64,000 nt of DNA from JBGTBD01 sp041749475 (lineage in GTDB: Bacteria > Pseudomonadota > Alphaproteobacteria > Rickettsiales > UBA998). Below the pieces are notes generated by a model. That model saw only the letters and a program-made list of their open reading frames with translations. It searched no databases and had not been told where the DNA came from. The DNA lies in contig JBGTBD010000019.1 in the NCBI GenBank assembly GCA_041749475.1, positions 18,686 through 82,685 on the forward strand, given 5' to 3'. Below, piece by piece: positions 55,131 to 64,000 of the stretch (its first letter is position 1; every line of letters begins with the position of its first letter). The position numbers and the translations under genes are program-made.

Positions 55131-56876
55131 TTACGCCACTGCCGCGTCGACGTTTTTCTTGCGTGTCTTGCCGCTACGATCCAGCTTCTTGGTGATGAAC
55201 CATTGCTGCAGGATGGAGAAGAAGTTGTTGAACGTCCAGTAAACGACAAGCCCGGCGGGGAAGTTGGCGAAGAGGACGAGGAACACCACCGGCATCCACT
55301 GCATCATCATCGCTTGCGCAGGGTCGGTTGGTTTCGGGCTGAGGCGCATCTGGATGATGGTCGTCGCCGTCATGATCAGCGGCCATGCGCCGATATGCAG
55401 CATAGAGGGCGGATCCCAGTTGACGAGACCGAACAGGGTGAAGACATTGGTGGGGTCTTTTTCCGAAAGATCGTGGATCCAGCCGAAGAACGGTGCATGG
55501 CGCATCTCCAGCGTCACGAACAGCACCTTATACAGCGCGAAGAAGATGGGCAGTTGCACCAGCATCGGCAGGCAGCCGGAAGCGGGGTTGACCTTCTCGC
55601 GCTTATAAAGCTGCATGATCTCCTGGTTCATCTTCAGCTTGTCGTCGGAATAGCGTTCCTTTAGCTCGGTCATCTTGGGCATCAGATTCTTCATCTGCGC
55701 CATCGACTTGTAGGATTTATTGGCAAGCGGGAAAAGCGCGATGCGGATACAGAGCGTCAGCAGGATGATCGCCACCCCGAAATTGCCGACCAGCCCGTGG
55801 AAGAAATGCAGCAGGTGGAACAGCGGCTTGGTGAGGAAATAGAGCGACCCGAAATCGACCGCGCGGTCAAACAGCGGGATACCGTATTCTTCGGAATATT
55901 TATCGAGCAGGGAGACTTCTTTCGCTCCCGCGAAGAAGCGTGAATCCGTCGAGGCTTCCGCACCCGAGGCGATGGTTTGCATCGGCCCCAGCACGTCTAC
56001 CTGAAAACGGTCTTGGTTTTCGTGTGTGTAATGCTGGAAATGCGCCCGGTGCGTCGTGCCTTTAGGTGGGATGATGGCGGTCAGCCAATATTTATCGGAA
56101 ATCCCCGTCCAGCCGGTCTGGAATTCATACGACGCCTCTTTTTCCTCGACGAGGTTCTCGTAGGAATTCTCCTGCAGCTTGTCCCCGAATACGCCAATCG
56201 CCCCTTCATGCAGGATGAGTTGGGTGTTCTCGGGCATTTTATACGAACGATTGAGGAGTCCGAAATTAGCGACTTGAATGGCATTAGCAGAGTTGTTGAC
56301 GATTTTCTGCGTGATGTGGAACAGATATTCATCATCTACCGTGAGTGTGATCTCGAAGCGTACCGCTTCCGCGTTTTCCCACCACAGGGTAAGCGGCTTG
56401 CCGGCGCCGAGTTCATTACCCGATGTCTGCCACAACGTATTTTCGTCCGGCAGGGTCACGCTCGTATCGCTGCTCACCCACCCGAAGCTGCCGAAATAAA
56501 GCATCTGGCTTTCTTTAGGCGACAGTAGCATGACGTTCGCGCTATCCTTTTCCGACGTCTCCTTATACTGCGTCAGGGTAAGGTCATCAAACCGCGCGCC
56601 ACGCAGGGCGATGGAGCCAGAAACGCGTGCGGTCTTGATAGGGATACGCGGTGCGGCTTCCAGCGCTTCGTTACGCGGCAGGAACTTCTCGGCGGCAATA
56701 ACGGGCGACATACCCTTGATCGGGGCGGTGCCCTCTTTCTGTTGTTGCAACAGCACCTGCTGCTCCTGCGCCTGTTTCGCGCGCGGCATCTCGTAGAAAT
56801 AATACCATCCCCCCATCACGATGATGGATAGGAGGAGGGCGACGAACAAATTATTCTGTGGTTCTGGGGCAGCCAT
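55131..56876 (-). CDS. yidC: YidC, membrane protein insertase
   Basis: A 581-residue Gram-negative YidC. N-terminal helix ([19 protein letters not shown]), a large periplasmic beta domain (about 60-340), then five conserved helices with [23 protein letters not shown], the segment [22 protein letters not shown] and C-terminal [13 protein letters not shown]. Start at 56876 (MAAPEPQNN), overlapping the yidD end by 26 bases. Confidence 0.97.
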   Translation of the reverse strand: MAAPEPQNNLFVALLLSIIVMGGWYYFYEMPRAKQAQEQQVLLQQQKEGTAPIKGMSPVIAAEKFLPRNEALEAAPRIPIKTARVSGSIALRGARFDDLTLTQYKETSEKDSANVMLLSPKESQMLYFGSFGWVSSDTSVTLPDENTLWQTSGNELGAGKPLTLWWENAEAVRFEITLTVDDEYLFHITQKIVNNSANAIQVANFGLLNRSYKMPENTQLILHEGAIGVFGDKLQENSYENLVEEKEASYEFQTGWTGISDKYWLTAIIPPKGTTHRAHFQHYTHENQDRFQVDVLGPMQTIASGAEASTDSRFFAGAKEVSLLDKYSEEYGIPLFDRAVDFGSLYFLTKPLFHLLHFFHGLVGNFGVAIILLTLCIRIALFPLANKSYKSMAQMKNLMPKMTELKERYSDDKLKMNQEIMQLYKREKVNPASGCLPMLVQLPIFFALYKVLFVTLEMRHAPFFGWIHDLSEKDPTNVFTLFGLVNWDPPSMLHIGAWPLIMTATTIIQMRLSPKPTDPAQAMMMQWMPVVFLVLFANFPAGLVVYWTFNNFFSILQQWFITKKLDRSGKTRKKNVDAAVA

Positions 56877-57102
56877 GTGTGTGCTTTCTTTTTTCGGGCA
56901 CGGGATCAAATCCCGAGCCGCCTAAGGGGTGGCAACGTAATATCCTTTTGATGGCGTGTAAACCGCCTTTTGCGAGGCCGTGGGTGGTGATGGCCTCATG
57001 TGCGTATTCCGAGCAGGTAGGTAGGAACCGACAGCAGGACGGCTTCATGGGCGAAAGCGCCTTCTGGTAGAATCGCACGAGTCCGAGGATGAGCCGTTTC
57101 AT
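56851..57102 (-). CDS. yidD: YidD, membrane protein insertion efficiency factor
   Basis: An 83-residue Yid[33 protein letters not shown] and [17 protein letters not shown] are the family core with its conserved cysteines. Overlaps rnpA by four bases and yidC by 26. Confidence 0.96.
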   Translation of the reverse strand: MKRLILGLVRFYQKALSPMKPSCCRFLPTCSEYAHEAITTHGLAKGGLHAIKRILRCHPLGGSGFDPVPEKRKHTHGCPRTTE

Positions 57103-57452
57103 ACCCGTGGTTCCTGCGGTTGCCGTAATTTACGTAGCGCATAGGTCATATCCTTGACCAATACCTCATAAGGGCATTCGGCGGCAGGCGCTCGCCCGAT
57201 CAGTACGTAATCATGCCCCGCCTCCGCATGCTGTTGATAATGCTGGCGAAATGCTTCACGCAGACGACGCTTAATACGGTTACGGATAACCGCATTACCC
57301 TGCTTTTTAGTGACGGTAATGCCGATACCCGTAGAGCCTTCCATCCCGTGCGGACACGGCAATTGCTGAATGACGACCGAACGCGACACGGCTTTACGGC
57401 CCTGTGCGGCGATACTGGTGAACTCGTGACGGTGAGTAAGCCGGTGTAACAA
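57099..57452 (-). CDS. rnpA: RnpA, protein component of RNase P
   Basis: A 117-residue basic protein that helps the RNase P RNA process tRNA 5' ends. The RNR signature is in [18 protein letters not shown], with LTHRHEF at the start. The start is TTG 57452, giving MLHRLTHR, with no strong Shine-Dalgarno, 11 bases after rpmH; it is probably translated by coupling. The RNase P RNA gene is not in the window. Confidence 0.93.
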   Translation of the reverse strand: MLHRLTHRHEFTSIAAQGRKAVSRSVVIQQLPCPHGMEGSTGIGITVTKKQGNAVIRNRIKRRLREAFRQHYQQHAEAGHDYVLIGRAPAAECPYEVLVKDMTYALRKLRQPQEPRV

Positions 57453-57463
57453 ATCGTTTAAAA

Positions 57464-57598
57464 TTAGGCGCTTAAGCGCTTCCGACCCTTGGCGCGGCGG
57501 GAGGCGAGAACTTTACGACCACCGACCGTAGCGAGGCGGGCACGGAAACCGTGGCGGCGCTTACGAACGAGTTTGCTCGGCTGATAGGTACGTTTCAT
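57464..57598 (-). CDS. rpmH: Ribosomal protein L34
   Basis: Exactly 44 residues, starting [18 protein letters not shown] and ending KGRKRLSA, the full L34 sequence pattern. AAGGAG lies upstream of the ATG. First gene of the leftward rpmH-rnpA-yidD-yidC-engB-argB run, with a promoter just upstream. Confidence 0.97.
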   Translation of the reverse strand: MKRTYQPSKLVRKRRHGFRARLATVGGRKVLASRRAKGRKRLSA

Positions 57599-57631
57599 CG
57601 AAATTCTCCTTATATTCCCAAAAGAGGGGTT

Positions 57632-57660
57632 TAATTAGCGGCTCGCTGAACAAAAGTCAA
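57632..57660 (-). promoter_or_regulatory. Sigma-70 promoter for rpmH
   Basis: On the minus strand TTGACT (57655-57660), a 17-base spacer and TAATTA (57632-57637) lie about 35 bases ahead of the rpmH start. The rest of the gap to the kinase gene at 57771 is T-rich but shows no hairpin terminator. Confidence 0.75.
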
Positions 57661-57770
57661 CGAAAAGCAACAAATTCAGCAATATCGCATTTTTTTCGTT
57701 ATTTTTCTCGGCATTAACCCTTTTTTTTGCTGCCACAGGGTAGACTTTATCCTTCTACTGACAAGGAATT

Positions 57771-59240
57771 ATGTTCAGCTATCTAAGATATTTCGCGATT
57801 GTGAGCTTATTGGTCGTAGCTGTTGTAGCCTACGTCGTAGGGATTTATTTCAAATCCGTCGCATCGCAGGACTTGAAGGACCTCGTCAGCCAGAACAATG
57901 TTGCCCTCTCCCAAGGCTACGTCAACTCTATCTGGAAGAAGAACCGGAGCGTCCTTGTCGCCCTTTCCAAATATCAGGTGAGCGACTGGAAAAAATTCCG
58001 CGAATTCTTCAATTTCCGCTCCGAATCGCTTGATTATTTCATCGAAATGTCGGTGATCGTCAACCTCTATAGTCCCAAAGGGGAGCTGATCTTCTCCAAC
58101 GACCCCGCCAAGGAAGCCGTGACATTTGCCACGTTGGAGCAGGAGGCATTCGCCGAAGCCGCCGCAGGGAACCATAAAAGCCGTATCGTCGAGAACGCCC
58201 GTTTCTACAGCCGCGGTAAATATCAGGAAGGCACGCTCGTCCAGACCTTCATGCCCATCGTCTCCGATTACTACGTGGATGTGCTGGCCGCCAATAAGCA
58301 ACGCTACGTCGAAGCGGTGATCGAAGTCTCGTTCGATATCACCAGCGAGTGGAATAAACTCGCCAACTTCCAAGTGATCTCCACCGGCGGTATCATCCTA
58401 ATCTTCGTCGTGCTGATTTTCGTCCTCTTCCTCTCATCGCGAAAAGCCGAAGGCATCATCGCCAAGCAACATGAAGTGAATCTGGAGCTGACCGCCGCCG
58501 CCGCCGCCGCCGAGGCCGAAAGCCGGGACAAATCCCAATTCCTCGCCAATATCAGCCATGAGTTGCGAACGCCCCTGAACGCCATCATCGGCTTCTCTGA
58601 AATCATCAAGGACGAAGTCAACAACAAGTTCTCCAAGCAGCATGAAGAATATATCAACGACATCTACCAGTCGGGCATACACTTGCTGAGCCTTATCAAC
58701 GACATCCTTGATATCTCCAAGGCCGAAGCCGGGAAACTCGAAGTGCAGATCACCGAGATCGACGCGATCAAGATGATCAAGAACTCCATGCGCCTCGTCA
58801 TCCCCCGCGCCGAGGAAGCGCAAGTGACCTTGGTGGAAGACCTCCCCAACGCCCACTTCACCATGCAGACGGACGCCAAGAAACTGAAACAGGTGATGCT
58901 GAACATCCTCTCCAACGCGGTGAAATTCACCCCCGCCGGGGGCGATGTACGCGTCCTGCTGCGGCATAACGTGACCGACGACACGGTGACCATTCAGGTG
59001 AAAGACAGCGGCATCGGCATCTCGCCGAAGGACATCAGCCGCGTCATGCAACCCTTCGGTCAAGTCGATAGCACCTTGGCGCGGAAATACGAGGGCACGG
59101 GCCTCGGCCTGCCACTCTCCAAGAAATTTGTGGAAATATTGGGCGGGAACTTTAATATCAACAGCGAAGTCAATATCGGAACCACGATCATCATCACCAT
59201 GCCGCGCATGTATCGGCGTGACGGTGGTAGTTCCGTATAA
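57771..59240 (+). CDS. Membrane sensor histidine kinase
   Basis: A 489-residue kinase with membrane helices at about 7-26 and 203-222 bracketing a periplasmic sensor region of about 175 residues of no recognised type. An Ala-rich coiled linker (about 236-252) leads to HisKA with His263 (SHELRTPLN) and an HATPase_c domain (NILSNAVKFT, DSGIGISPKD, EGTGLGLPLS). No receiver domain and no response regulator gene is adjacent, so it is an orphan. PleC/DivJ-like kinase core. AAGGAATT precedes the ATG. Confidence 0.92.
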   Translation: MFSYLRYFAIVSLLVVAVVAYVVGIYFKSVASQDLKDLVSQNNVALSQGYVNSIWKKNRSVLVALSKYQVSDWKKFREFFNFRSESLDYFIEMSVIVNLYSPKGELIFSNDPAKEAVTFATLEQEAFAEAAAGNHKSRIVENARFYSRGKYQEGTLVQTFMPIVSDYYVDVLAANKQRYVEAVIEVSFDITSEWNKLANFQVISTGGIILIFVVLIFVLFLSSRKAEGIIAKQHEVNLELTAAAAAAEAESRDKSQFLANISHELRTPLNAIIGFSEIIKDEVNNKFSKQHEEYINDIYQSGIHLLSLINDILDISKAEAGKLEVQITEIDAIKMIKNSMRLVIPRAEEAQVTLVEDLPNAHFTMQTDAKKLKQVMLNILSNAVKFTPAGGDVRVLLRHNVTDDTVTIQVKDSGIGISPKDISRVMQPFGQVDSTLARKYEGTGLGLPLSKKFVEILGGNFNINSEVNIGTTIIITMPRMYRRDGGSSV

Positions 59241-59254
59241 ACCCTGAGTCACAA

Positions 59255-60073
59255 ATGTCCCAGCATACCGCTATCATACGCCTGACCATTCCCGCGCTCA
59301 TGCAGAAAAAGGGCAAGGAACCAATCGTCGTTCTAACCGCCTACACTGCGCGCATGGCGGAGTTGCTCGACCCGCATGTCGATATGCTGTTGGTCGGCGA
59401 TTCATTGGGCATGGTGCTTTACGGTCTGCCATCTACCCAACAGGTGACGATGGAGTTGATGATTCCCCACGCCCGCGCCGTCGTCAACCATTCACAGAAA
59501 AGCACGGTGCTGGTTGATATGCCCTTCGGCTCCTATCAGGAATCACGCGAACAGGCGTTTCGCAACGCTGCGCGCATGATGCAGGAAACAGGCTGCCATG
59601 CCGTCAAACTCGAAGGCGGTCGCGAGATGGCGGATACCATCCAGTATTTGAGCGAACGCGGCATTCCCGTGATGGCGCATATCGGCCTCAAACCGCAATA
59701 TCTCCATGTGCATGGCGGCTATCGCTATCAGGGACGTAATGACGAGGAAAAGAAAACGATTCAGGACGATGCGCTGGCCCTGCAGGCAGCAGGCGCGTTC
59801 GCCGTGTTGATGGAATGCGTGGAGCAGGATGTCGCCCGTAATGTTTCCGCATCGCTCACCGTGCCAACCATCGGCATCGGCTCCGGTGCAGGATGTGACG
59901 GGCAGGTGGTGGTGACGGAAGACATGCTCGGCATGTTCGATACCACCGCGCGCTTCATCAAGACGCAAGCAACCCTCGCACAGGATATTTCCCAAGCGGT
60001 ACAGCGCTATGCGGACAATGTGCGCACAGGCGCATTTCCCGACGCGAAGCATGCTTATACCAATAAGACATAA
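59255..60073 (+). CDS. panB: PanB, ketopantoate hydroxymethyltransferase
   Basis: Makes ketopantoate for coenzyme A synthesis; 272 residues, TIM-barrel fold. LVGDSLGMVLYG with the Mg-binding Asp, VDMPFGSYQ, VKLEGGREMADTI, MAHIGLKPQ and TIGIGSGAGCDGQVVV are intact. panC is not adjacent. It starts 14 bases after the kinase stop. Confidence 0.97.
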   Translation: MSQHTAIIRLTIPALMQKKGKEPIVVLTAYTARMAELLDPHVDMLLVGDSLGMVLYGLPSTQQVTMELMIPHARAVVNHSQKSTVLVDMPFGSYQESREQAFRNAARMMQETGCHAVKLEGGREMADTIQYLSERGIPVMAHIGLKPQYLHVHGGYRYQGRNDEEKKTIQDDALALQAAGAFAVLMECVEQDVARNVSASLTVPTIGIGSGAGCDGQVVVTEDMLGMFDTTARFIKTQATLAQDISQAVQRYADNVRTGAFPDAKHAYTNKT

Positions 60074-60079
60074 AGGCCA

Positions 60080-61171
60080 TCACGCGCGTTGAATGGGATT
60101 TTCTGCACGATAATGCGATGGAGAACTTCCTGTCATATCGCGGAATACGCGGTTGAAGGAAGCGATGCTATTAAACCCCACTTCAAAGGCGATGGTGGTA
60201 ATGGCGGTATCCTCATTACGCAACCGTAATTTGGCTTCCTCCACGCGATACTCATTGAGATACTCACTGAAGTTCTTCTTGAAATGGCTATTGATGATAC
60301 GCGACAGCACATGCTCCGGCATTGCCAGCTTTGCCGCCAGAACTTCGCGGTTGATACCCATCTCGCGATAGAGTTTCTGTTCCTTCATCGCCACTTCCAG
60401 CCGCTCCGCCATCGGCTTGAGATCGATTGGTTTACGCCCGGCGGGGATGAACGTGGGAAGCCGTTCTTCCGCGATATCGAGCGTCCTCCCGAACACTTTG
60501 AACAGTGAGGTCAGCACGAGGAAGATGAAGGTGATGCGGATGATGGTGGCAATCATCACGGCATTCTGTTCCCTCACCATGTCGGCGAGGGCGGCAAGGT
60601 CTACCACCATCAATTGAAGTGACAGCATGATAAGCGCCATGATCAGCCAGAACTTGCTGCTGCGGTCTTCCGCCTGGTGCAACTTATCGCTGCCATGACC
60701 CGCATAATGCGCGAGTAGCAACAGGAAGATCATCGCCGCACTGAAGATGCTGTAAAGGCGCTTCAGTGAATCGGTCGCGAAACAATATTCGTTGAGGATG
60801 CAGAACTCGTCAATCCTGAGCGAGCTATAGATGAACGGGCCGCCCCCGAAAATGGGCAAGGCAAGGATGAACCAATACCCTACAGAAGGCGGCCTGCCGT
60901 GGATGAATTGCAGAATCATGAGGAAGCAGAACGCCGGAATCAAGGATTCCCCGAACATGACAAGCCCATATACGGTATTGTGGGAGTCAATCTGAAACAA
61001 AGACAGCAAGGGCAGGGCAAAACTACAACTGAGCGCCAGGAAATAGCATATGGGGACGAACGTCCTGAGCCACTGCCGCGATGTCACCATCAGGAAAAAG
61101 ATGATAAAGATACACGGGCCCAGCGCAACCAATTGTAATGCTTGAAGAAAGGTAATGAGGTGATTGGCCAT
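60080..61171 (-). CDS. AraC family regulator with N-terminal seven-helix membrane domain
   Basis: A 363-residue protein with about seven hydrophobic segments in residues 5-230 and a C-terminal AraC-type DNA-binding domain (about 265-360): SEYLNEYRVEEAKLRLRN and TTIAFEVGFNSIASFNRVFRDMTGSSPSHYR hold the two helix-turn-helices. It is thus a membrane-bound transcription factor; ligand unknown. Start at ATG 61171; an in-frame TTG lies 21 bases earlier, just beyond a TATAAT on this strand (61194-61199). Confidence 0.88.
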   Translation of the reverse strand: MANHLITFLQALQLVALGPCIFIIFFLMVTSRQWLRTFVPICYFLALSCSFALPLLSLFQIDSHNTVYGLVMFGESLIPAFCFLMILQFIHGRPPSVGYWFILALPIFGGGPFIYSSLRIDEFCILNEYCFATDSLKRLYSIFSAAMIFLLLLAHYAGHGSDKLHQAEDRSSKFWLIMALIMLSLQLMVVDLAALADMVREQNAVMIATIIRITFIFLVLTSLFKVFGRTLDIAEERLPTFIPAGRKPIDLKPMAERLEVAMKEQKLYREMGINREVLAAKLAMPEHVLSRIINSHFKKNFSEYLNEYRVEEAKLRLRNEDTAITTIAFEVGFNSIASFNRVFRDMTGSSPSHYRAENPIQRA

Positions 61172-61214
61172 GCCCACGGATTCCCAGAGCAATATTATAG
61201 CAAAGGCGGGTTAC

Positions 61215-61955
61215 TTATTCCTTACCCTCGGGTTTTTTCTTCTGTTCCAATCGCTTATTGACCTCTTTATCCACCTGATCCAGCTTGTGAAGCCTTTCTT
61301 CGATGAAATAGCGCATGAAGGTCAATTCGCTGGGGGGGATCTCGTCGGCATGTTTGACGACCGTTTCCATGATTTTCAACGCATCATCGAATTCGCCGCG
61401 CTTTTCATGGATGAAGGCGGGCATTTGCCGGCCCCACATGGGGATGGTCTTGGCCTCCGCGAGCGGTAGCGAGACCTTGAGCGCGAGATCGGGGTCTTTC
61501 AGCAAATGCTGGGCGATGTAGGTCGCCTGCACCAGCCACCACCATTTTTTCTCGACCTGCGGTGAGGCATGTTCATAGAGATAATCCACCATATAGCGCG
61601 CATCTTCCACATGCTGCGTCTTGGCGAAATAGTATGCGGCAAGAGTGGGAATCACGTTGGATTGGTTATCCAGCACATCGAGATTCGAACACCACAGATA
61701 GACGCGCGCCATGTCATATTTAAACAGCGGTGTGCTGCGCCCATACGTATCCCCCATATTGCCGAGGGTAAAGGCCATATACCGGAACAGGAATTCCGGG
61801 TCACCGAACGCCAGCGACTTCAGCGTCTCCGTCCCCGGCGGGACGGGGACGATCTCCAGCTTCGGCAGGATATTCTTCGACATGCTCCAAAACCCTGCCT
61901 GTAACAGGAAGCACCCGATCAACAGAAGGACGAAGCGGTCGCGAAGTGTGCGCAT
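61215..61955 (-). CDS. Membrane-anchored helical repeat protein, unknown
   Basis: A 246-residue protein with one N-terminal membrane helix (about 9-27, RFVLLLIGCFLLQAGF) and a mostly helical, TPR-like body (SNVIPTLAAYYFAKTQHVEDARYMVDYLYEHA; KRGEFDDALKIMETVVKHA), ending in a charged tail (KRLEQKKKPEGKE). No named family recognised. It overlaps the permease-like gene by one base at most and so belongs to the secretin operon, pointing to a role in the same envelope machinery. Start at ATG 61955. Confidence 0.7.
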   Translation of the reverse strand: MRTLRDRFVLLLIGCFLLQAGFWSMSKNILPKLEIVPVPPGTETLKSLAFGDPEFLFRYMAFTLGNMGDTYGRSTPLFKYDMARVYLWCSNLDVLDNQSNVIPTLAAYYFAKTQHVEDARYMVDYLYEHASPQVEKKWWWLVQATYIAQHLLKDPDLALKVSLPLAEAKTIPMWGRQMPAFIHEKRGEFDDALKIMETVVKHADEIPPSELTFMRYFIEERLHKLDQVDKEVNKRLEQKKKPEGKE

Positions 61956-61956
61956 A

Positions 61957-62727
61957 TCAGAACTGCTTTTTCCTGAAGTCCACAATCGCGGCGAGCAGGA
62001 GAAGCGGTGTGTAAACCAGCGCCTGCGTTCCGAACAGCATCAGGGAGTGCGACAGGTTATCCACCGCATAAACCAGCCACGACGTCTCGGCGAAGAAATC
62101 CAGCCGGGGAACGAATAGCGAGATGCCTTTGACCGACCACTTCGCTGCAAGGTTACTATAGTGATCGGTAAACAGCAGACGGGACTGGATGGTGATCAGG
62201 AAGTAGCCCATCATCCGGGCCAGCGCATAGAACCCGAGGCAGACCATGACGTTGGCGACGGCGCTGCGGATGAGCAATGACGTGAATAATGCAATAGCGA
62301 TGATGAGCCAGCTCTCCAGCATCAGGCTAAGAGCCCACAGTCCGAACCCGGGAGTAAGTGCCTGACTGCCGGTGAGGTACACGATGAGCGCGCTGCACAG
62401 CGTCAGGCAGGTAGCCACGACGGCAAACCCTGTCCAGTACGCGAGCACCAGAGTGGCCCGGGAAATGGGGCGCGAGAGGATGACGTCAATCTCCCGCGAG
62501 TCGAACGCACTGCGTACATGGAACGCGACGAAGACGATCATGCCGATGATCAGGATGATGCGTGCGACACCGGCGGTGAAGACCACGCGCATCTGCTCGA
62601 TCTCTACGAGCGATGTATTGGCGAGCGCGGATGCCAGCCCCGCCGCGATGAGCAGTCCGAGAATAAGGACGAGGAACAGTCGGTCGCGTAAGGCGGTTAG
62701 CAGGACATAACGGATGATGGTACGCAT
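61957..62727 (-). CDS. ABC-2 type permease-like membrane protein
   Basis: A 256-residue membrane protein with six predicted helices. The N-terminal MRTIIRYVLLTALRDRLFLVL and the following VRSAFDSREIDVILSRPISRATLVLAYWTGF resemble the ABC-2 permease family. No ATPase subunit gene is in view; it may lie beyond the window. It starts 11 bases after the secretin stop. Confidence 0.75.
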   Translation of the reverse strand: MRTIIRYVLLTALRDRLFLVLILGLLIAAGLASALANTSLVEIEQMRVVFTAGVARIILIIGMIVFVAFHVRSAFDSREIDVILSRPISRATLVLAYWTGFAVVATCLTLCSALIVYLTGSQALTPGFGLWALSLMLESWLIIAIALFTSLLIRSAVANVMVCLGFYALARMMGYFLITIQSRLLFTDHYSNLAAKWSVKGISLFVPRLDFFAETSWLVYAVDNLSHSLMLFGTQALVYTPLLLLAAIVDFRKKQF

Positions 62728-62738
62728 GGTGTTCTCTA

Positions 62739-64000
62739 CTAGAATTTCAGGGGACGGGAATCACGCGTGAAGTTGCGATAGAGCGCACGATCGGCGTCGT
62801 CGTAACTCCCGCGCGTATTGACGATAGTTGCGCGGATGAAGATGACAAGCTCCTTGGTGGCGGATACTTTATCCTGCGCTTTGAACGCGTTCCCAAGCCA
62901 CGGCACACCGCTGAGGAAAGGCAGGCCTGAATCATTGTTGGTTTCGTCCTGTTGCATCAATCCGCCGATGACCATCGTGCCGCCGCTTTCGACCTTCAGC
63001 ATGGAATCCAGTTCGCGCACCTGAATCACGGGTACGGTATTAACGAACTCCGGTGCATTGTCATCCAATTGTCGAATTTGAGCGTTCAACAGCGCCGACC
63101 CCGGATCATTCACCACATCTACCTGCTTTGTCAGGGTGGGACGCACGTTCAATGTGACCGTTCCGCCCTTGGTGTCAATCGAAGGGATGATGGACATGAT
63201 GATACCAAGCGGGATGGTCTGGCGGGTCGTGGAGATGTTGGTGGAGGAGGGTGAGGTCAATTGACCGGTCGTATCGGTTTGCGCGTCTTCCCGTTCAATT
63301 TGGACGTCGAAGAACGTCCTGTTCTGGGCAAAGGTCAATACAGCCTGTTGGTTATTGATGGCATGAAGCCGGGGACTTGAAAGGGTGCGCGTCGTCCCGA
63401 ATTTTTCCAATAGTCTTACGAAGTAATCCAACCGCACGTCCCCCGCCGTTCGACCAAGTTCGATGACGGTGCTTTGATTGCTGGCAATGGCGGTCAATTG
63501 CTGGGTTGAATTGATGCCTACAGCGCCCTGGAACAGACTCCAGTCGATGCCGCTCTGGAAGGATTTATCGAGCGTGACTTCGACAATTTTTGCTTCGATC
63601 AGCACTTGTGCGGATGCTGCGGCGCTTAATTGATTGATGAAACGCTTGATCATCTCGTGCTGGCGCTCACTACAGGCAACGGAAAGAAGTCCTGCCTGAC
63701 GATTGATGACCATGAACGTGCCTTGCGGCAGTGCTTCTGCTCCTGCCGCTCCCGCTGCCCCTGCTGCCGCAGGCGCTGCCGGTACTGCCGGAGCTGCGAC
63801 ACCGGTGACAGGATCGATTGTTTGTTGACCGGACATGCGTTGCGGCGGTTGATAGGAAAGGATGGCTCGGATGCTACCTTCTAGCGATGTCCAGAAGTCC
63901 CCTTCGGCAGTCGCAGTGATGGAAGAAGACGATCCGGTGGAGAATCCACCCCCACCGCCGCCGCCCCCACCGCCGCCGCCTTCACCGCCGCCCCCGCCGC
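62739..64000 (-). CDS. MshL/PilQ-like secretin, 5' part outside window
   Basis: Outer-membrane secretin of the type II/IV pilus family; about 420 residues are visible and the frame stays open to the window edge. From the edge inward: a run of glycines broken by one Glu, then STGSSSSITATAEGDFWTSLEGSIRAIL, an Ala/Pro linker, a secretin N-domain (GTFMVINRQAGLLSV...MIKRFINQL), and the secretin core with SSPRLHAINNQQAVLTFAQN and GTMVIGGLMQQDE. The Gly-rich linker and DFW segment are like MSHA pilus MshL. First visible gene of an operon with the permease and helical protein. Confidence 0.88.
   Translation of the reverse strand, partial: GGGGGEGGGGGGGGGGGGFSTGSSSSITATAEGDFWTSLEGSIRAILSYQPPQRMSGQQTIDPVTGVAAPAVPAAPAAAGAAGAAGAEALPQGTFMVINRQAGLLSVACSERQHEMIKRFINQLSAAASAQVLIEAKIVEVTLDKSFQSGIDWSLFQGAVGINSTQQLTAIASNQSTVIELGRTAGDVRLDYFVRLLEKFGTTRTLSSPRLHAINNQQAVLTFAQNRTFFDVQIEREDAQTDTTGQLTSPSSTNISTTRQTIPLGIIMSIIPSIDTKGGTVTLNVRPTLTKQVDVVNDPGSALLNAQIRQLDDNAPEFVNTVPVIQVRELDSMLKVESGGTMVIGGLMQQDETNNDSGLPFLSGVPWLGNAFKAQDKVSATKELVIFIRATIVNTRGSYDDADRALYRNFTRDSRPLKF

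Noticed and set aside
57464..57770. Possible replication origin next to rpmH-rnpA
   Set aside because: In many bacteria dnaA adjoins rpmH, but here a histidine kinase does, and no cluster of DnaA boxes is visible.
63860..64000. GC-rich triplet tract at the window end as a non-coding simple repeat
   Set aside because: Read on the minus strand in the secretin frame it encodes an unbroken Gly-rich linker, as in MshL-type proteins.

Overview
The window (about 55-60% GC over most of its length) looks like a stretch of a free-living alphaproteobacterial chromosome, probably Rhodospirillales-like or a neighbouring deep-branching order. This rests on gene order that is typical of that class: hslV-hslU beside a his cluster with a DUF2628 gene between hisB and hisH; murA-hisG-hisD-UPF0262 with infA and maf; obgE-proB-proA-nadD-rsfS-rlmH-gpmI-envC-ctpA-yibQ-rppH; and rpmH-rnpA-yidD-yidC-engB-argB. 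Species cannot be told from the sequence alone.

Layout. 1-2.9 kb: end of uvrB, the HslUV protease and a Cys-repeat lipoprotein. 3-8.4 kb: histidine operon (hisB, hisH, hisA, hisF, hisE) with extra genes interleaved, then a nitroreductase and a HIT protein. 8.5-14.7 kb, opposite strand: dcd, murA, a low-GC DUF2971 intruder, hisG, hisD, UPF0262, infA, maf. 14.9-19.1 kb: a hybrid histidine kinase with an ethylene-receptor-type sensor, a Fur-box-linked cupredoxin/FTR1 iron uptake pair, and NhaA. 19.2-25.9 kb: tRNA-Arg, then a complete biotin pathway from pimeloyl-ACP precursors (bioC, bioH, bioF, bioA, bioD, bioB). 25.9-34.4 kb: an SLC13-type permease and an RND tripartite efflux operon with a divergent TetR gene and a perfect operator palindrome. 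34.4-40.1 kb: ECF sigma factor with a membrane VWA partner, OsmC, pirin, a haloperoxidase-like hydrolase. 40.1-40.7 kb: a small GIY-YIG nuclease beside tRNA-Ser. 41-53.5 kb: L21, L27, Obg, proline synthesis, NAD synthesis, ribosome factors, glycolytic GpmI, cell-wall hydrolase control (EnvC, CtpA, YibQ) and RppH. 53.6-57.6 kb: argB, engB, yidC, yidD, rnpA, rpmH. 57.7-64 kb: a second histidine kinase, panB, a 7TM-AraC regulator, and the end of an operon encoding an MshL/PilQ-like secretin, an ABC-2-type permease and an anchored helical protein.

Most of the window is conserved housekeeping. The parts I would look at first are the ethylene-receptor-like kinase, which keeps all four ETR1 key residues at exact spacing; the DUF2971 gene fused by overlap into an essential operon; the Cys-repeat lipoprotein; the ECF/VWA pair; the GIY-YIG gene with flanking inverted repeats; the secretin/ABC permease operon; and two probable non-canonical start codons (nhaA, rsfS). 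I found no CRISPR array, no insertion sequence with transposase, no prophage and no rRNA.
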